8,313 bases of DNA from Bacteroidales bacterium (lineage in GTDB: Bacteria > Bacteroidota > Bacteroidia > Bacteroidales > 4484-276): the NCBI GenBank assembly GCA_018400545.1, contig JAGYLT010000091.1, positions 1 through 8,313 on the forward strand, in the 5' to 3' direction. The position numbers and the translations under genes were made by a program. This document shows positions 1 through 6,891 of this stretch, piece after piece (position 1 is the first letter of the stretch; each line of letters begins with the position of its first letter). The notes beneath the pieces were generated by a model. The model was not told where the DNA came from. It ran no database searches and saw nothing but the letters and a program-made list of their open reading frames with translations.

Positions 1-605
1 TTGGTAAATCCGCGTCTTCGCAATCCGATGGAGTTGATACCCACATACGAAAGCGGCTCGCGAGCACCTTTGGCGAAGGGCGGCACATCTTTTCTCACCA
101 GCACACCTCCTGAAAGGAAGCTATGGGCGCCCACCTGCACAAACTGGTGAATTGCAGTCATACCCCCAATAATCGCCCAGTCGTCGATGAAAATATGGCC
201 CGCCAGGGTGGCAGCATTTGCCAGAATCACGTTGTTACCAATCACGCAGTCGTGGGCAATATGCACATAAGCCATCAGCAGGCAGTTATCGCCGATTACG
301 GTTTCGTTGTTGGCTTTGGTTCCGCGATTGATGGTCACAAATTCCCTTACGGTTACGTTGTCACCGATTTTTACCAGTGTATCCTCACCGGCATATTTGA
401 GGTCCTGGGGGATGGCTGAAATTACTGCACCGGGGAAAACCTTGCAGTTTTTACCGATCCGCGCCCCTTCCATAATGGTTACATTGGAACCGATCCAGGT
501 ACCTTCACCGATCTCCACATTTTTTTCGATATTTACAAAGGGCTCGATAACCACATTTTTGGCTACCCTGGCCTGAGGATGTACATATGCGAGTGGTTGG
601 TTCAT
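1..605 (-). CDS. lpxA: LpxA, UDP-N-acetylglucosamine O-acyltransferase (partial, C-terminus beyond window)
   Basis: Cytoplasmic enzyme that moves a 3-hydroxyacyl chain from acyl carrier protein to the 3-OH of UDP-GlcNAc, the first step of lipid A synthesis. Starting at the ATG at 603-605, 201 codons are visible with no stop before the window edge. The family is usually about 255-262 residues, so roughly the last 60 are missing. The chain is a run of hexapeptide repeats (left-handed beta helix). Visible signatures are QDLKYAGE (67-74), HIAHDC (115-120) with His118 at the position of the E. coli catalytic His125, TLAGH (His137), and GGMTAIHQF (His153). RRGF at 197-200 matches the LpxA signature and separates it from LpxD. 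Gly166 falls at the E. coli Gly173 'ruler' position. The gene starts 4 bp after the lpxC-fabZ stop, so the two are almost certainly co-transcribed. There is no strong Shine-Dalgarno, only A-rich sequence. Confidence 0.96.
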   Translation of the reverse strand, partial: MNQPLAYVHPQARVAKNVVIEPFVNIEKNVEIGEGTWIGSNVTIMEGARIGKNCKVFPGAVISAIPQDLKYAGEDTLVKIGDNVTVREFVTINRGTKANNETVIGDNCLLMAYVHIAHDCVIGNNVILANAATLAGHIFIDDWAIIGGMTAIHQFVQVGAHSFLSGGVLVRKDVPPFAKGAREPLSYVGINSIGLRRRGFT

Positions 606-609
606 ATTT

Positions 610-1998
610 TTAGTCTTTTTTAATCAGCCGTGCTAACATCCGTGCTTCCATCACCACATTATTTCCAACGTATGCGCTGCCGCTCATATAAACCAATCCG
701 CGTCTGATCGGGTTAACAAGTTGAAGCTTAAATATAATGGTATCACCGGGCACAACTCGGTTTCTAAATTTTACTTCTTCAATTTTGAGGAAAAAGGTCA
801 GGTAATTTTCGGGATCGGGAACGCTGTTCAGGGCAAGCACACCACCCACCTGTGCCATAGCCTCTACCTGTATTACACCCGGCATTACGGGTTCTCCCGG
901 AAAGTGTCCCACAAAAAACGTTTCATTCATGGTCACGCTTTTCACGCCCACCACATGCGTATCGCTCATTTCAATTATTTTATCCACAAACAAAAATGGC
1001 GGACGGTGGGGTAAAAAACGCATGATGTCGTTCACATCATAAATAGGTTTTTTATTGGGATTATAAACTGGTATCTCATTATTCGCTTTGTCTTCAAAAT
1101 GTTTTTTAATTACTTTCACAAATGCAACGTTTGCGGCATGTCCCGGCCGGCTGGCGATAATATGCCCTTTGATGCGCTTACCTGCCAGGGTAAGATCACC
1201 AACCACATCCAGCAGCTTGTGCCGGGCGGGCTCGTTGTTGAAATAAAGATCCAGATTATTAAGAATCCCTTCCGGTTTTACGTCCACTTTGGGTTTGTTA
1301 AACAACCTGGCCAACCTGTCGAGTTCTTCCTGGCTTACGGCTTTATTCACAAAAACAATGGCATTGCTCAGATCACCACCTTTGATGAGGTTGTTGTGCA
1401 GGAGATATTCCAGCTCATGCAAAAACACAAAGGTGCGGCAGGGAGCAATCTCCTCTGCAAAATCCTCAAGTCTGTCGAGTTGGGCATTTTGTGTGGAAAG
1501 CACCTGTGTTTCAAAATCAATCATCACCGACAACCTGTATTCACTTGCAGGTACGGCCATCAATTCGATTTTGCTTTCCGGATCGGTCCAGGTTAATACC
1601 TCGTTTATTTCATAGTACTCCCGCTCCGCTTTTTGCTCAACTATTCCAACACTTTTCAGCGCTTCGATAAAGAATTTTGCACTACCATCTTTAATGGGCA
1701 TCTCCGGGCCATCCACTTCCAGGATACAGTTATCGATATCCAGGCCGGTAAGTGCCGAAAGCGCATGTTCAACAGTATGTACTTTCGCATCACCTTTAGT
1801 TAGGCAGGTGCCACGGTCGGTGCTGTCCACATTTTCTACAGCGGCTGCTATTTCGGGCTGCCCTTCAATATCAATGCGCTTGAAAACAAATCCGTGGTTT
1901 TCGGGGGCAGGCCTGAAGGTAAGATTAACTTTGGCACCTGTATGCAGCCCGAGGCCGGAAACTGTTACAGGCTTATCAATCGTTTTTTGCAATGTCAT
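610..1998 (-). CDS. lpxC-fabZ: Bifunctional LpxC (UDP-3-O-acyl-GlcNAc deacetylase) / FabZ (3-hydroxyacyl-ACP dehydratase)
   Basis: A single 462-residue frame joins two enzymes. Residues 1 to about 300 are LpxC, the zinc amidase that carries out the first committed step of lipid A synthesis. SGLGLHTG (14-21) is the N-terminal signature. HTVEH gives the catalytic Glu77 and zinc ligand His78, RHKLLDVVGDL gives zinc ligands His260 and Asp264, and SRPGH gives the general-acid His287. Residues from about 317 to 462 are FabZ, a hot-dog-fold dehydratase of fatty acid synthesis. IMRFLPHRPPFLFVD (325-339) and GHFPGEPVMPGV (364-375) are its hallmarks, with His365 and Glu379 as the catalytic pair 14 residues apart, as in stand-alone FabZ. 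Both active sites look intact. The fusion is a known Bacteroidota arrangement. An in-frame stop at 2026-2028 leaves the ATG at 1996-1998 as the only nearby ATG. lpxA follows after 4 bp. Confidence 0.97.
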   Translation of the reverse strand: MTLQKTIDKPVTVSGLGLHTGAKVNLTFRPAPENHGFVFKRIDIEGQPEIAAAVENVDSTDRGTCLTKGDAKVHTVEHALSALTGLDIDNCILEVDGPEMPIKDGSAKFFIEALKSVGIVEQKAEREYYEINEVLTWTDPESKIELMAVPASEYRLSVMIDFETQVLSTQNAQLDRLEDFAEEIAPCRTFVFLHELEYLLHNNLIKGGDLSNAIVFVNKAVSQEELDRLARLFNKPKVDVKPEGILNNLDLYFNNEPARHKLLDVVGDLTLAGKRIKGHIIASRPGHAANVAFVKVIKKHFEDKANNEIPVYNPNKKPIYDVNDIMRFLPHRPPFLFVDKIIEMSDTHVVGVKSVTMNETFFVGHFPGEPVMPGVIQVEAMAQVGGVLALNSVPDPENYLTFFLKIEEVKFRNRVVPGDTIIFKLQLVNPIRRGLVYMSGSAYVGNNVVMEARMLARLIKKD

Positions 1999-2183
1999 GA
2001 ATGTATTCAGGTAAATTTTAAATACTTAATACAATCTTTTCCTGAACTATTATCCTGTTTTATGCCGGATGAACTCATTTCCGAACTTGGTTTACCGAAC
2101 CGATCAGGATGGTAAAACAAACCTGATTAGCCCTGTCAGAATCCGGAAAAGATATCATTAGTCCAGGCTCAAAATTTGGTGTG
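1999..2183 (-). promoter_or_regulatory. Probable 5' leader of lpxC-fabZ with two tiny overlapping frames
   Basis: If transcription starts just after the -7 box at 2184-2191, the lpxC-fabZ message has a leader of about 180 nt. It contains a 27-codon frame from the ATG at 2156-2158 to the TGA at 2075-2077. A 23-codon frame overlaps it in an ATGA (ATG at 2076-2078) and ends at 2007-2009, only 8 nt before the lpxC ATG. The first would begin about 20 nt after the predicted transcription start. An ATCAGG/CCTGAT pair (2103-2108 and 2122-2127) could form a small stem, and GTTCGG occurs twice with a 14-nt period (2081-2100). I match it to no known riboswitch. The frames are short enough to be chance, and neither has a clear ribosome binding site. 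Confidence 0.25.
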
Positions 2184-2208
2184 CAAAAGTATTAAAATTT
2201 TAAAATTT
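2184..2208 (-). promoter_or_regulatory. Putative promoter of lpxC-fabZ-lpxA (TACTTTTG) with an AT-rich palindrome upstream
   Basis: Reading the minus strand, TACTTTTG (2191 down to 2184) is an exact match to the Bacteroidota -7 consensus TAnnTTTG and is followed by CACACC. Directly upstream, 2195-2208 is a perfect 14-bp palindrome, AAATTTTAAAATTT. The same stretch can be read as two tandem copies of TAAAATTT (2193-2208). No TTTG/TTG is seen at the -33 spacing, so the upstream box is missing or degenerate. The position between the lpxD stop and the lpxC start suggests that lpxC-fabZ-lpxA can be transcribed separately from lpxD. Confidence 0.5.
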
Positions 2209-2249
2209 AGGCTTTTATGTTGCTGAAATGATGGAATAAATAGGAATAT

Positions 2250-3278
2250 TTAAGATTTTTCGCCTGCATTTTTTTCGAGTTTATCTATTCTGTCCACAAT
2301 TTTCTGGAGGTTCCTGAAGTGAACATATGCCCGGCGGTAGTCGCGGGCATCGAAGGCCGGTGAACCAAAGATGATGGCGTCTTCTTTTACGCTGGCACTC
2401 ACACCCGACTGGGCAGCAATTTTTACATTATCACCAATTTTAATATGCCCGATAATTCCAACCTGCGCAGCGATCATACAGTTTCTGCCCACTTTTGTGG
2501 AACCGGCAATTCCTGACTGGGCTGCGATAACGGTGTTTTCACCGACCTCCACATTATGTGCTATCTGAATGAGGTTATCCAGCTTTGCACCTTTGCGGAT
2601 GATGGTAGAACCCAGTGTTGCACGATCGATGGTGGTGTTGGCGCCTATTTCTACATTGTCCTCGATAATTACATCCCCGATCTGGGCAATTTTCTGGTAA
2701 TTATTATCTGCCTGCGGGGCAAATCCAAAGCCATCGGCACCCAGAACTACTCCGGAGTGGATCACACAATATTTCCCGATTTTAATATCGGAATATATTT
2801 TGCCCCCGGCAAAAATGGTCGTCCCGGTGCCCACCTTTGAATTATCACCAACATAGGTTTGGGGATATATTTTTGCGTTGTCGCCAATTTCAGCATTTTC
2901 GCCAATTACCACCTGCGGGCCAATGTACACATCTTTCCCGATTTTTGCTGAGCCCGCAATTGTAGCCTGATCGGAAATTCCTTTTTTATCGAGTTTGATC
3001 TTGTTATAAACCTCCAGGAGCTGTGCAAAAGCGCCATATGCATCCTTTACCCTGATCAGGGTTGGCTTTACCTCTGCCTCGGCATTGAAGTCATCTGATA
3101 CAATGACCACTGAAGCTTTGGAACTATAGATAAACTGGGTGTATTTTGGATTGGCCAAAAATGACAGGGAACCGGGCTCGCCTTCCTCTATCTTCGATAG
3201 TTTACTTACCTCGGCATTGGCATCCCCTTCTACCTTTCCTCTAAGCAATTCTGCAATCTCTTTTGCTTTGAAAATCAT
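2250..3278 (-). CDS. lpxD: LpxD, UDP-3-O-(3-hydroxyacyl)glucosamine N-acyltransferase
   Basis: Third enzyme of lipid A synthesis. It transfers a 3-hydroxyacyl chain from ACP to the free amine that LpxC exposes, and it acts in the cytoplasm. The protein has 342 residues, the normal length. The N-terminal uridine-binding domain (about 1-100) includes [10 protein letters not shown] (38-47). A long hexapeptide-repeat beta helix (about 104-305) contains GADGFGFAP (180-188), TTIDRATLG (215-223) and IQIAHNV, where His241 is at the place of the catalytic His239 of E. coli. A C-terminal helix ends in a [21 protein letters not shown] segment (321-337). The start is the ATG at 3276-3278. The HD gene ends 71 bp upstream. 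lpxC-fabZ lies 251 bp downstream, an unusually wide gap for this otherwise tight cluster. Confidence 0.97.
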   Translation of the reverse strand: MIFKAKEIAELLRGKVEGDANAEVSKLSKIEEGEPGSLSFLANPKYTQFIYSSKASVVIVSDDFNAEAEVKPTLIRVKDAYGAFAQLLEVYNKIKLDKKGISDQATIAGSAKIGKDVYIGPQVVIGENAEIGDNAKIYPQTYVGDNSKVGTGTTIFAGGKIYSDIKIGKYCVIHSGVVLGADGFGFAPQADNNYQKIAQIGDVIIEDNVEIGANTTIDRATLGSTIIRKGAKLDNLIQIAHNVEVGENTVIAAQSGIAGSTKVGRNCMIAAQVGIIGHIKIGDNVKIAAQSGVSASVKEDAIIFGSPAFDARDYRRAYVHFRNLQKIVDRIDKLEKNAGEKS

Positions 3279-3349
3279 GTTATTATAGTCAATTTGTACG
3301 TAAAAATTTGCGCAATTTACTTATATTTCGAATATCCCATAAAAAATGT

Positions 3350-4606
3350 TTAAAACTGAATGTATGCATCAAATTGTTTGGGATAGCAGATAAAATATTT
3401 AATTACAGTTTTGGTGGCGAGTTCATGGTTGATCTGATCGGAAACATCCGAATAATCGCTGGTGCTGCCATCGCGAAACATGATCATAATACGATCGTGG
3501 CGGAGATTATAAGCGCTGTTATGCGCCTGGTCGTGCACCACAAAATAATCGGCATCAGCCAGTTTAAGGCCATAGGTTTTGCTGATTTGCTTTTTCAGAT
3601 CCGCAACCCTGTTTTCGTTGGGTGGCTGGTTGAGTATTTCCGTTCTGAAAAGATGCCTGTTCACCAGGTTGCTGCATAGGGTGGACAGGATTTTATCATC
3701 ACCGTAAGCCCATTCCTTGATGCAGGTGTAAATATCAAAATCATCTAAGCGTGCAAATATTGCAAGGTGCTGCTGATCATTATGAAAATCCTTGCCGGTA
3801 ATGTAACCGTAAATAAAAGGCCTGAGGGCGCTGGTGGTAAAAATGTTCTTGCCGTTCAGGGCAAGATGCCGTGCCCGCTTAACGATTTTTATCAACATGT
3901 GCTCGGCGGCAAGCACCGTTTTATGTAGGTAAACCTGCCAGTACATGAGCCTGCGCGCCACAATAAATTTATCAATCGAATAAATACCCTTGGCTTCCAC
4001 CACAAGATCGTCGCTGGCCACATCCAGCATTTTGATGATGCGGTCGGTGTTGATCACCCCTTCGGAAACACCGGTGAAAAAACTGTCGCGCCGCAGGTAA
4101 TCCAGTCGGTCCATGTCCAGTTGGCTCGAAACCAAACGGTGCAGGAATTTCTTGGGATACTGACTGGTAAATATTCCAATGGCAGTATCCATCACACTGC
4201 CAAACTCTTCCTGAAAGGCCTGCATAAAAACCAGAGAAAGGTCTTCGTGGCTAAGCCCTGAAACCAGCAAATTTTCAAGGGTATGCGAGTAAGGCCCGTG
4301 GCCGATGTCGTGCAGCAAAATAGCAATATATGCACCCAGCGCTTCATCATCGGTAATTTTGTTGCCTTTAGAGCGAAGCACTTCCACTGCCTGCATCATC
4401 AGGTTCATCGATCCGATCACATGATGAAACCGGGTATGCAGCGCTCCGGGATAAACCAGATGTGTGAGGCCAAGTTGCTTGATGCGCCGTAACCGCTGAA
4501 AATAAGGGTGTTCGATGATATCGAAGATGATTTCGCTGGGCAGGCTGATAAATCCGTAAACCGGATCGTTGATGATCTTCTTTTTATTGCGTTGTCTGAG
4601 GTTCAA
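3350..4606 (-). CDS. HD-domain phosphohydrolase (COG1078 / dNTPase-like)
   Basis: A 418-residue cytoplasmic protein of the HD superfamily, in the branch that includes B. subtilis YwfO and SAMHD1. The metal ligands are visible: His62 in TRFHH, His99-Asp100 in LLHDIGHGPYSH, and Asp166 in DMDRLDYLRRD. Arg167, Tyr170 and Asp174 sit where SAMHD1 has its phosphate- and sugar-contacting Lys312, Tyr315 and Asp319. This suggests nucleotide triphosphohydrolase activity, but the substrate is inferred and not shown. The opening KKKIINDPVYGFI (8-20) is the family's usual N-terminus. The start appears to be the TTG at 4604-4606: a TAG lies in frame at 4619-4621, and the first in-frame ATG encodes Met68, inside the HD domain. 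It lies upstream of lpxD on the same strand and is divergent from porX. I see no link to lipid A chemistry beyond position. Confidence 0.88.
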   Translation of the reverse strand: MNLRQRNKKKIINDPVYGFISLPSEIIFDIIEHPYFQRLRRIKQLGLTHLVYPGALHTRFHHVIGSMNLMMQAVEVLRSKGNKITDDEALGAYIAILLHDIGHGPYSHTLENLLVSGLSHEDLSLVFMQAFQEEFGSVMDTAIGIFTSQYPKKFLHRLVSSQLDMDRLDYLRRDSFFTGVSEGVINTDRIIKMLDVASDDLVVEAKGIYSIDKFIVARRLMYWQVYLHKTVLAAEHMLIKIVKRARHLALNGKNIFTTSALRPFIYGYITGKDFHNDQQHLAIFARLDDFDIYTCIKEWAYGDDKILSTLCSNLVNRHLFRTEILNQPPNENRVADLKKQISKTYGLKLADADYFVVHDQAHNSAYNLRHDRIMIMFRDGSTSDYSDVSDQINHELATKTVIKYFICYPKQFDAYIQF

Positions 4607-4629
4607 ATTCCAGCGTTTCTAATCAATAT

Positions 4630-4660
4630 TGCTTTTTAAAGTGTGATAATTTAAAAAGCA
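4630..4660. repeat. Perfect 11-bp inverted repeat with 9-nt spacer in the divergent intergenic region
   Basis: TGCTTTTTAAA (4630-4640), spacer GTGTGATAA, then TTTAAAAAGCA (4650-4660). The arms are exact complements. It lies 24 bp upstream of the HD gene's TTG start and 139 bp upstream of porX. It could be an operator for a dimeric regulator or, if transcribed toward the HD gene, a hairpin in that leader. It is not followed by a T-run that would make a convincing terminator in either direction, and it lies between divergent genes, where no terminator is expected. Confidence 0.6.
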
Positions 4661-4746
4661 TTTTCATATAATATCGAGCGCTTTTGCAGCGAGGTTAAAA
4701 AATATTAAGATCATGAAATAATAAGCACCCAAAGCCTGTTTAATAC

Positions 4747-4754
4747 TAACTTTG
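4747..4754 (+). promoter_or_regulatory. porX: Putative -7 promoter element of porX-tsaE (TAACTTTG)
   Basis: TAACTTTG matches the Bacteroidota TAnnTTTG -7 consensus exactly and lies 45 bp before the porX ATG, giving a leader of about 38-40 nt. No good TTTG is seen at the -33 position. There is no purine-rich ribosome binding site before the ATG, which is usual in this phylum. Confidence 0.5.
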
Positions 4755-4763
4755 AGAAAATCA

Positions 4764-4771
4764 CAAAAATA
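4764..4771 (-). promoter_or_regulatory. Possible -7 promoter element for the HD gene (TATTTTTG, minus strand)
   Basis: Read on the minus strand, 4771 down to 4764 is TATTTTTG, which fits TAnnTTTG. It would begin transcription near 4757, overlapping the porX promoter region, and give the HD gene a leader of about 150 nt containing the 4630-4660 inverted repeat. The motif is short and the region AT-rich, so a chance match is quite possible. Confidence 0.25.
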
Positions 4772-4799
4772 CATCTAATAATTAAACCTCCGCTGTTGT

Positions 4800-6353
4800 A
4801 TGGATAAAATCAAAATTTTGTGGGCTGATGATGAAATTGAATTGCTAAAACCACATATCATATTCCTTGAACAAAAGGGCTATGAAGTTCACACCTCCAA
4901 TAATGGTGACGAAGCCCTCGACATCATGAAAGAACAACCCTTCGACATTGTTTTCCTGGATGAAAATATGCCGGGCATGTCGGGAATTGAAACCCTGGCC
5001 GAGATTAAGCAACTGCAACCCAACCTTCCTGTGGTGATGATCACCAAAAGCGAAGAGGAAACCATCATGGAAGACGCCATTGGCTCCAATATTTCAGATT
5101 ATCTGATAAAACCGGTGAAACCCAACCAGATTTTGCTGAGCCTCAAAAAGAACCTGGAAAACCGGAAAATCGTCAGCGAAAAGAAAACCCACGCCTATCA
5201 GCAGGATTTTCGAAATATCGGGATGGAACTTTCTAACAACCTGAGCCACAGCGAATGGATTGACGTGTATAAAAAGTTAACCCGCTGGGAACTGGATCTG
5301 GCCAGGTCGGAAGACGAAGGCATCATGGAGGTTTTGAAAATGCAAAAAGAGGAAGCCAACCAGGTATTCACAAAATTCATCGAAAAGAATTACCTCAACT
5401 GGATAAACGGCAGAACGGATGATAAACCGGTGCTTTCGCACACTTTGCTCAAAGAAAGGGTGCTCCCGCATATCAACAAAGATTCCAACACATTTCTGGT
5501 CCTGATTGATAACCTGCGCTACGACCAGTGGAAAGTTTTGCAGCCGTTGATGGAACAGTTTTTCCGTATCGAGAACGACGACATTTATTACAGCATTCTA
5601 CCCACCACAACACAGTATGCCCGAAATGCAATGTTTTCAGGTATGCTCCCGTCCGAAATTGAAAAGCGTTATCGCAAATACTGGGTAAATGAAGATGAAG
5701 AAGGAACCAAAAATCAGTACGAAGAAGAATTGCTCCGTGAACAACTGAAACGACACGGGAAAGACATCAAGCTGTCGTATCATAAAATCCTTAACCTGAA
5801 TGCCGGACGTAAGCTGGTGGACAATCTTTCGAATTTATTGTCGAACAACCTCAACGTAATTGTTTACAACTTTGTGGACATGCTCTCGCACGCCCGCACC
5901 GAGATGGAGATTATCCGCGAGCTTGCAGATGATGAACCCGCTTACCGTTCCATCACCATTTCGTGGTTCGAACATTCGCCACTTTACGATATCATACGCT
6001 TCATCGCCAGTAAAGGCCTCGATCTTATCATCACCACCGATCACGGCTCTGTGCGCGTTCAGAATCCGGTGAAAGTGGTTGGCGATCGCAACACAAACAC
6101 CAACCTTCGCTACAAAACCGGAAGAAGCCTGAACTACAACAAAAAAGAAGTTTTTGAGGTAAGAAATCCCAACGAAATTTATCTTCCGAAACTTAACGTA
6201 AGCTCTTCTTATATTTTCTGCAAGGGCAACGACTTTTTTGCCTATCCCAACAACTACAACTACTACGTGAATTATTACCGGAATACTTTCCAGCATGGCG
6301 GCGTTTCGCTGGAGGAAATGCTGATCCCTTTCATTAAACTGCGGGCAAAATAG
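4800..6353 (+). CDS. porX: PorX, response regulator with PglZ-type alkaline-phosphatase-fold domain (T9SS regulator)
   Basis: A 517-residue protein. Residues 1 to about 120 are a receiver domain: acidic pocket Asp10-Asp11-Glu12, phospho-acceptor Asp54 in FLDENMPG, Thr82 and Lys104 of the IKP motif. A helical linker (about 125-205) leads to a PglZ domain of the alkaline phosphatase superfamily. Its metal and nucleophile residues appear complete: Asp237 (LIDNLRYDQW), Thr271 (LPTTTQYARN), Asp360 and His364 (VDMLSH), Asp414-His415 (TTDHGS) and His499 (QHGG). The architecture and length match PorX of Porphyromonas gingivalis, which works with the kinase PorY and sigma factor SigP to control type IX secretion. 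Its PglZ domain is reported to be a zinc phosphodiesterase acting on oligonucleotides. There is no DNA-binding domain. tsaE follows after 16 bp, probably in one operon. The ATG at 4800-4802 gives the natural N-terminus. Confidence 0.95.
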   Translation: MDKIKILWADDEIELLKPHIIFLEQKGYEVHTSNNGDEALDIMKEQPFDIVFLDENMPGMSGIETLAEIKQLQPNLPVVMITKSEEETIMEDAIGSNISDYLIKPVKPNQILLSLKKNLENRKIVSEKKTHAYQQDFRNIGMELSNNLSHSEWIDVYKKLTRWELDLARSEDEGIMEVLKMQKEEANQVFTKFIEKNYLNWINGRTDDKPVLSHTLLKERVLPHINKDSNTFLVLIDNLRYDQWKVLQPLMEQFFRIENDDIYYSILPTTTQYARNAMFSGMLPSEIEKRYRKYWVNEDEEGTKNQYEEELLREQLKRHGKDIKLSYHKILNLNAGRKLVDNLSNLLSNNLNVIVYNFVDMLSHARTEMEIIRELADDEPAYRSITISWFEHSPLYDIIRFIASKGLDLIITTDHGSVRVQNPVKVVGDRNTNTNLRYKTGRSLNYNKKEVFEVRNPNEIYLPKLNVSSSYIFCKGNDFFAYPNNYNYYVNYYRNTFQHGGVSLEEMLIPFIKLRAK

Positions 6354-6369
6354 ACCGGTAGATAATTTG

Positions 6370-6798
6370 ATGATGAAAATGGAAAACAGATTCATTGCAG
6401 CATCAACCAGTGATCTTCCGGATTTAGGTAAAAAGTTACTGGAGAAATTTCCTGAAAGCCGGGTATTTGCATTTTATGCACCCATGGGAGTCGGAAAAAC
6501 CACATTCATCAGGGCGTTGTGTTACGGGCTGGGTTCTACTGATAATGTATCGAGTCCCACTTTTGCCATTATCAACGAATATCAGACAGAATCGGGTAAC
6601 AGCATTTTCCATTTCGACTTTTACCGCATCAAAAAAGTATGGGAAGCCATGGATATCGGATCGGAGGAATATTTCTACAGCGGAAATTACTGTTTCATCG
6701 AATGGCCTGAACTGATCGAAGAGCTGTTGCCGGAAGATGCCGTTAAGGTTACCATTGAGGAAGACATGGAAACCGGAAACCGGATTTTCACATTTTAG
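6370..6798 (+). CDS. tsaE: TsaE, ATPase of the tRNA t6A37 threonylcarbamoyl-transfer complex
   Basis: Small P-loop ATPase that helps TsaB and TsaD put threonylcarbamoyl on A37 of ANN-decoding tRNAs. From the ATG at 6370-6372 it has 142 residues, a normal length. Walker A is APMGVGKTT (37-45, with Lys43 and Thr44). SSPTFAIINEY (61-71) is the switch region, HFDFYR (81-86) the Walker B-like segment, and FIEWPE (109-114) the conserved Trp motif. The first codons read TTG-ATG-ATG-AAA-ATG from 6367, so the start could be the ATG at 6370, 6373 or 6379. I prefer the ATGs over the TTG, but no ribosome binding site decides between them. It lies 16 bp after porX, probably co-transcribed. Confidence 0.95.
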   Translation: MMKMENRFIAASTSDLPDLGKKLLEKFPESRVFAFYAPMGVGKTTFIRALCYGLGSTDNVSSPTFAIINEYQTESGNSIFHFDFYRIKKVWEAMDIGSEEYFYSGNYCFIEWPELIEELLPEDAVKVTIEEDMETGNRIFTF

Positions 6799-6830
6799 TT
6801 CAGATTTTCCGGCGATTACCCAATCTGTTG

Positions 6831-6838
6831 TATCTTTG
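6831..6838 (+). promoter_or_regulatory. Putative -7 promoter element of the ald-like gene (TATCTTTG)
   Basis: TATCTTTG is an exact TAnnTTTG match in the 93-bp gap after tsaE, 53 bp before the ATG at 6892. It suggests that the ald-like gene can be transcribed independently of porX-tsaE. A second, poorer candidate (AATATTTGC) lies about 6866-6874. No -33 box is evident. Confidence 0.45.
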
Positions 6839-6891
6839 AAATATCATTACCCGATCCGGGTTTTAATATTTGCAGATAAATACTGTGCACG

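Noticed and set aside
1..605. Repetitive sequence in lpxA (and in lpxD) as a DNA repeat array
   Set aside because: The periodicity is at protein level (hexapeptide beta-helix) with divergent DNA; it is not a repeat element.
1099..1596. 165-codon plus-strand frame inside lpxC-fabZ
   Set aside because: Antisense shadow of the LpxC catalytic region; cysteine- and histidine-scattered composition with no domain, and no promoter or ribosome binding site.
3279..3349. Promoter for lpxD in the 71-bp gap after the HD gene
   Set aside because: No TAnnTTTG match with correct spacing; the closest string, TAAATTGC, is one base short, so read-through from the HD gene is as likely.
3350..4606. HD protein as a defence dNTPase or Cas3-like nuclease
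   Set aside because: No helicase, CRISPR or other defence gene in the window; it sits with housekeeping genes and fits the COG1078 family.
5500..6353. PglZ domain as a sign of a BREX phage-defence locus
   Set aside because: The domain is fused to a receiver domain in the PorX architecture, and no brxA, brxB, brxC, pglX or brxL gene is nearby.
5835..6395. 186-codon open frame on the minus strand, antisense to the 3' half of porX
   Set aside because: It lies entirely over the conserved PglZ domain of porX, shows no recognisable motif, and is the expected by-product of codon use on the opposite strand.
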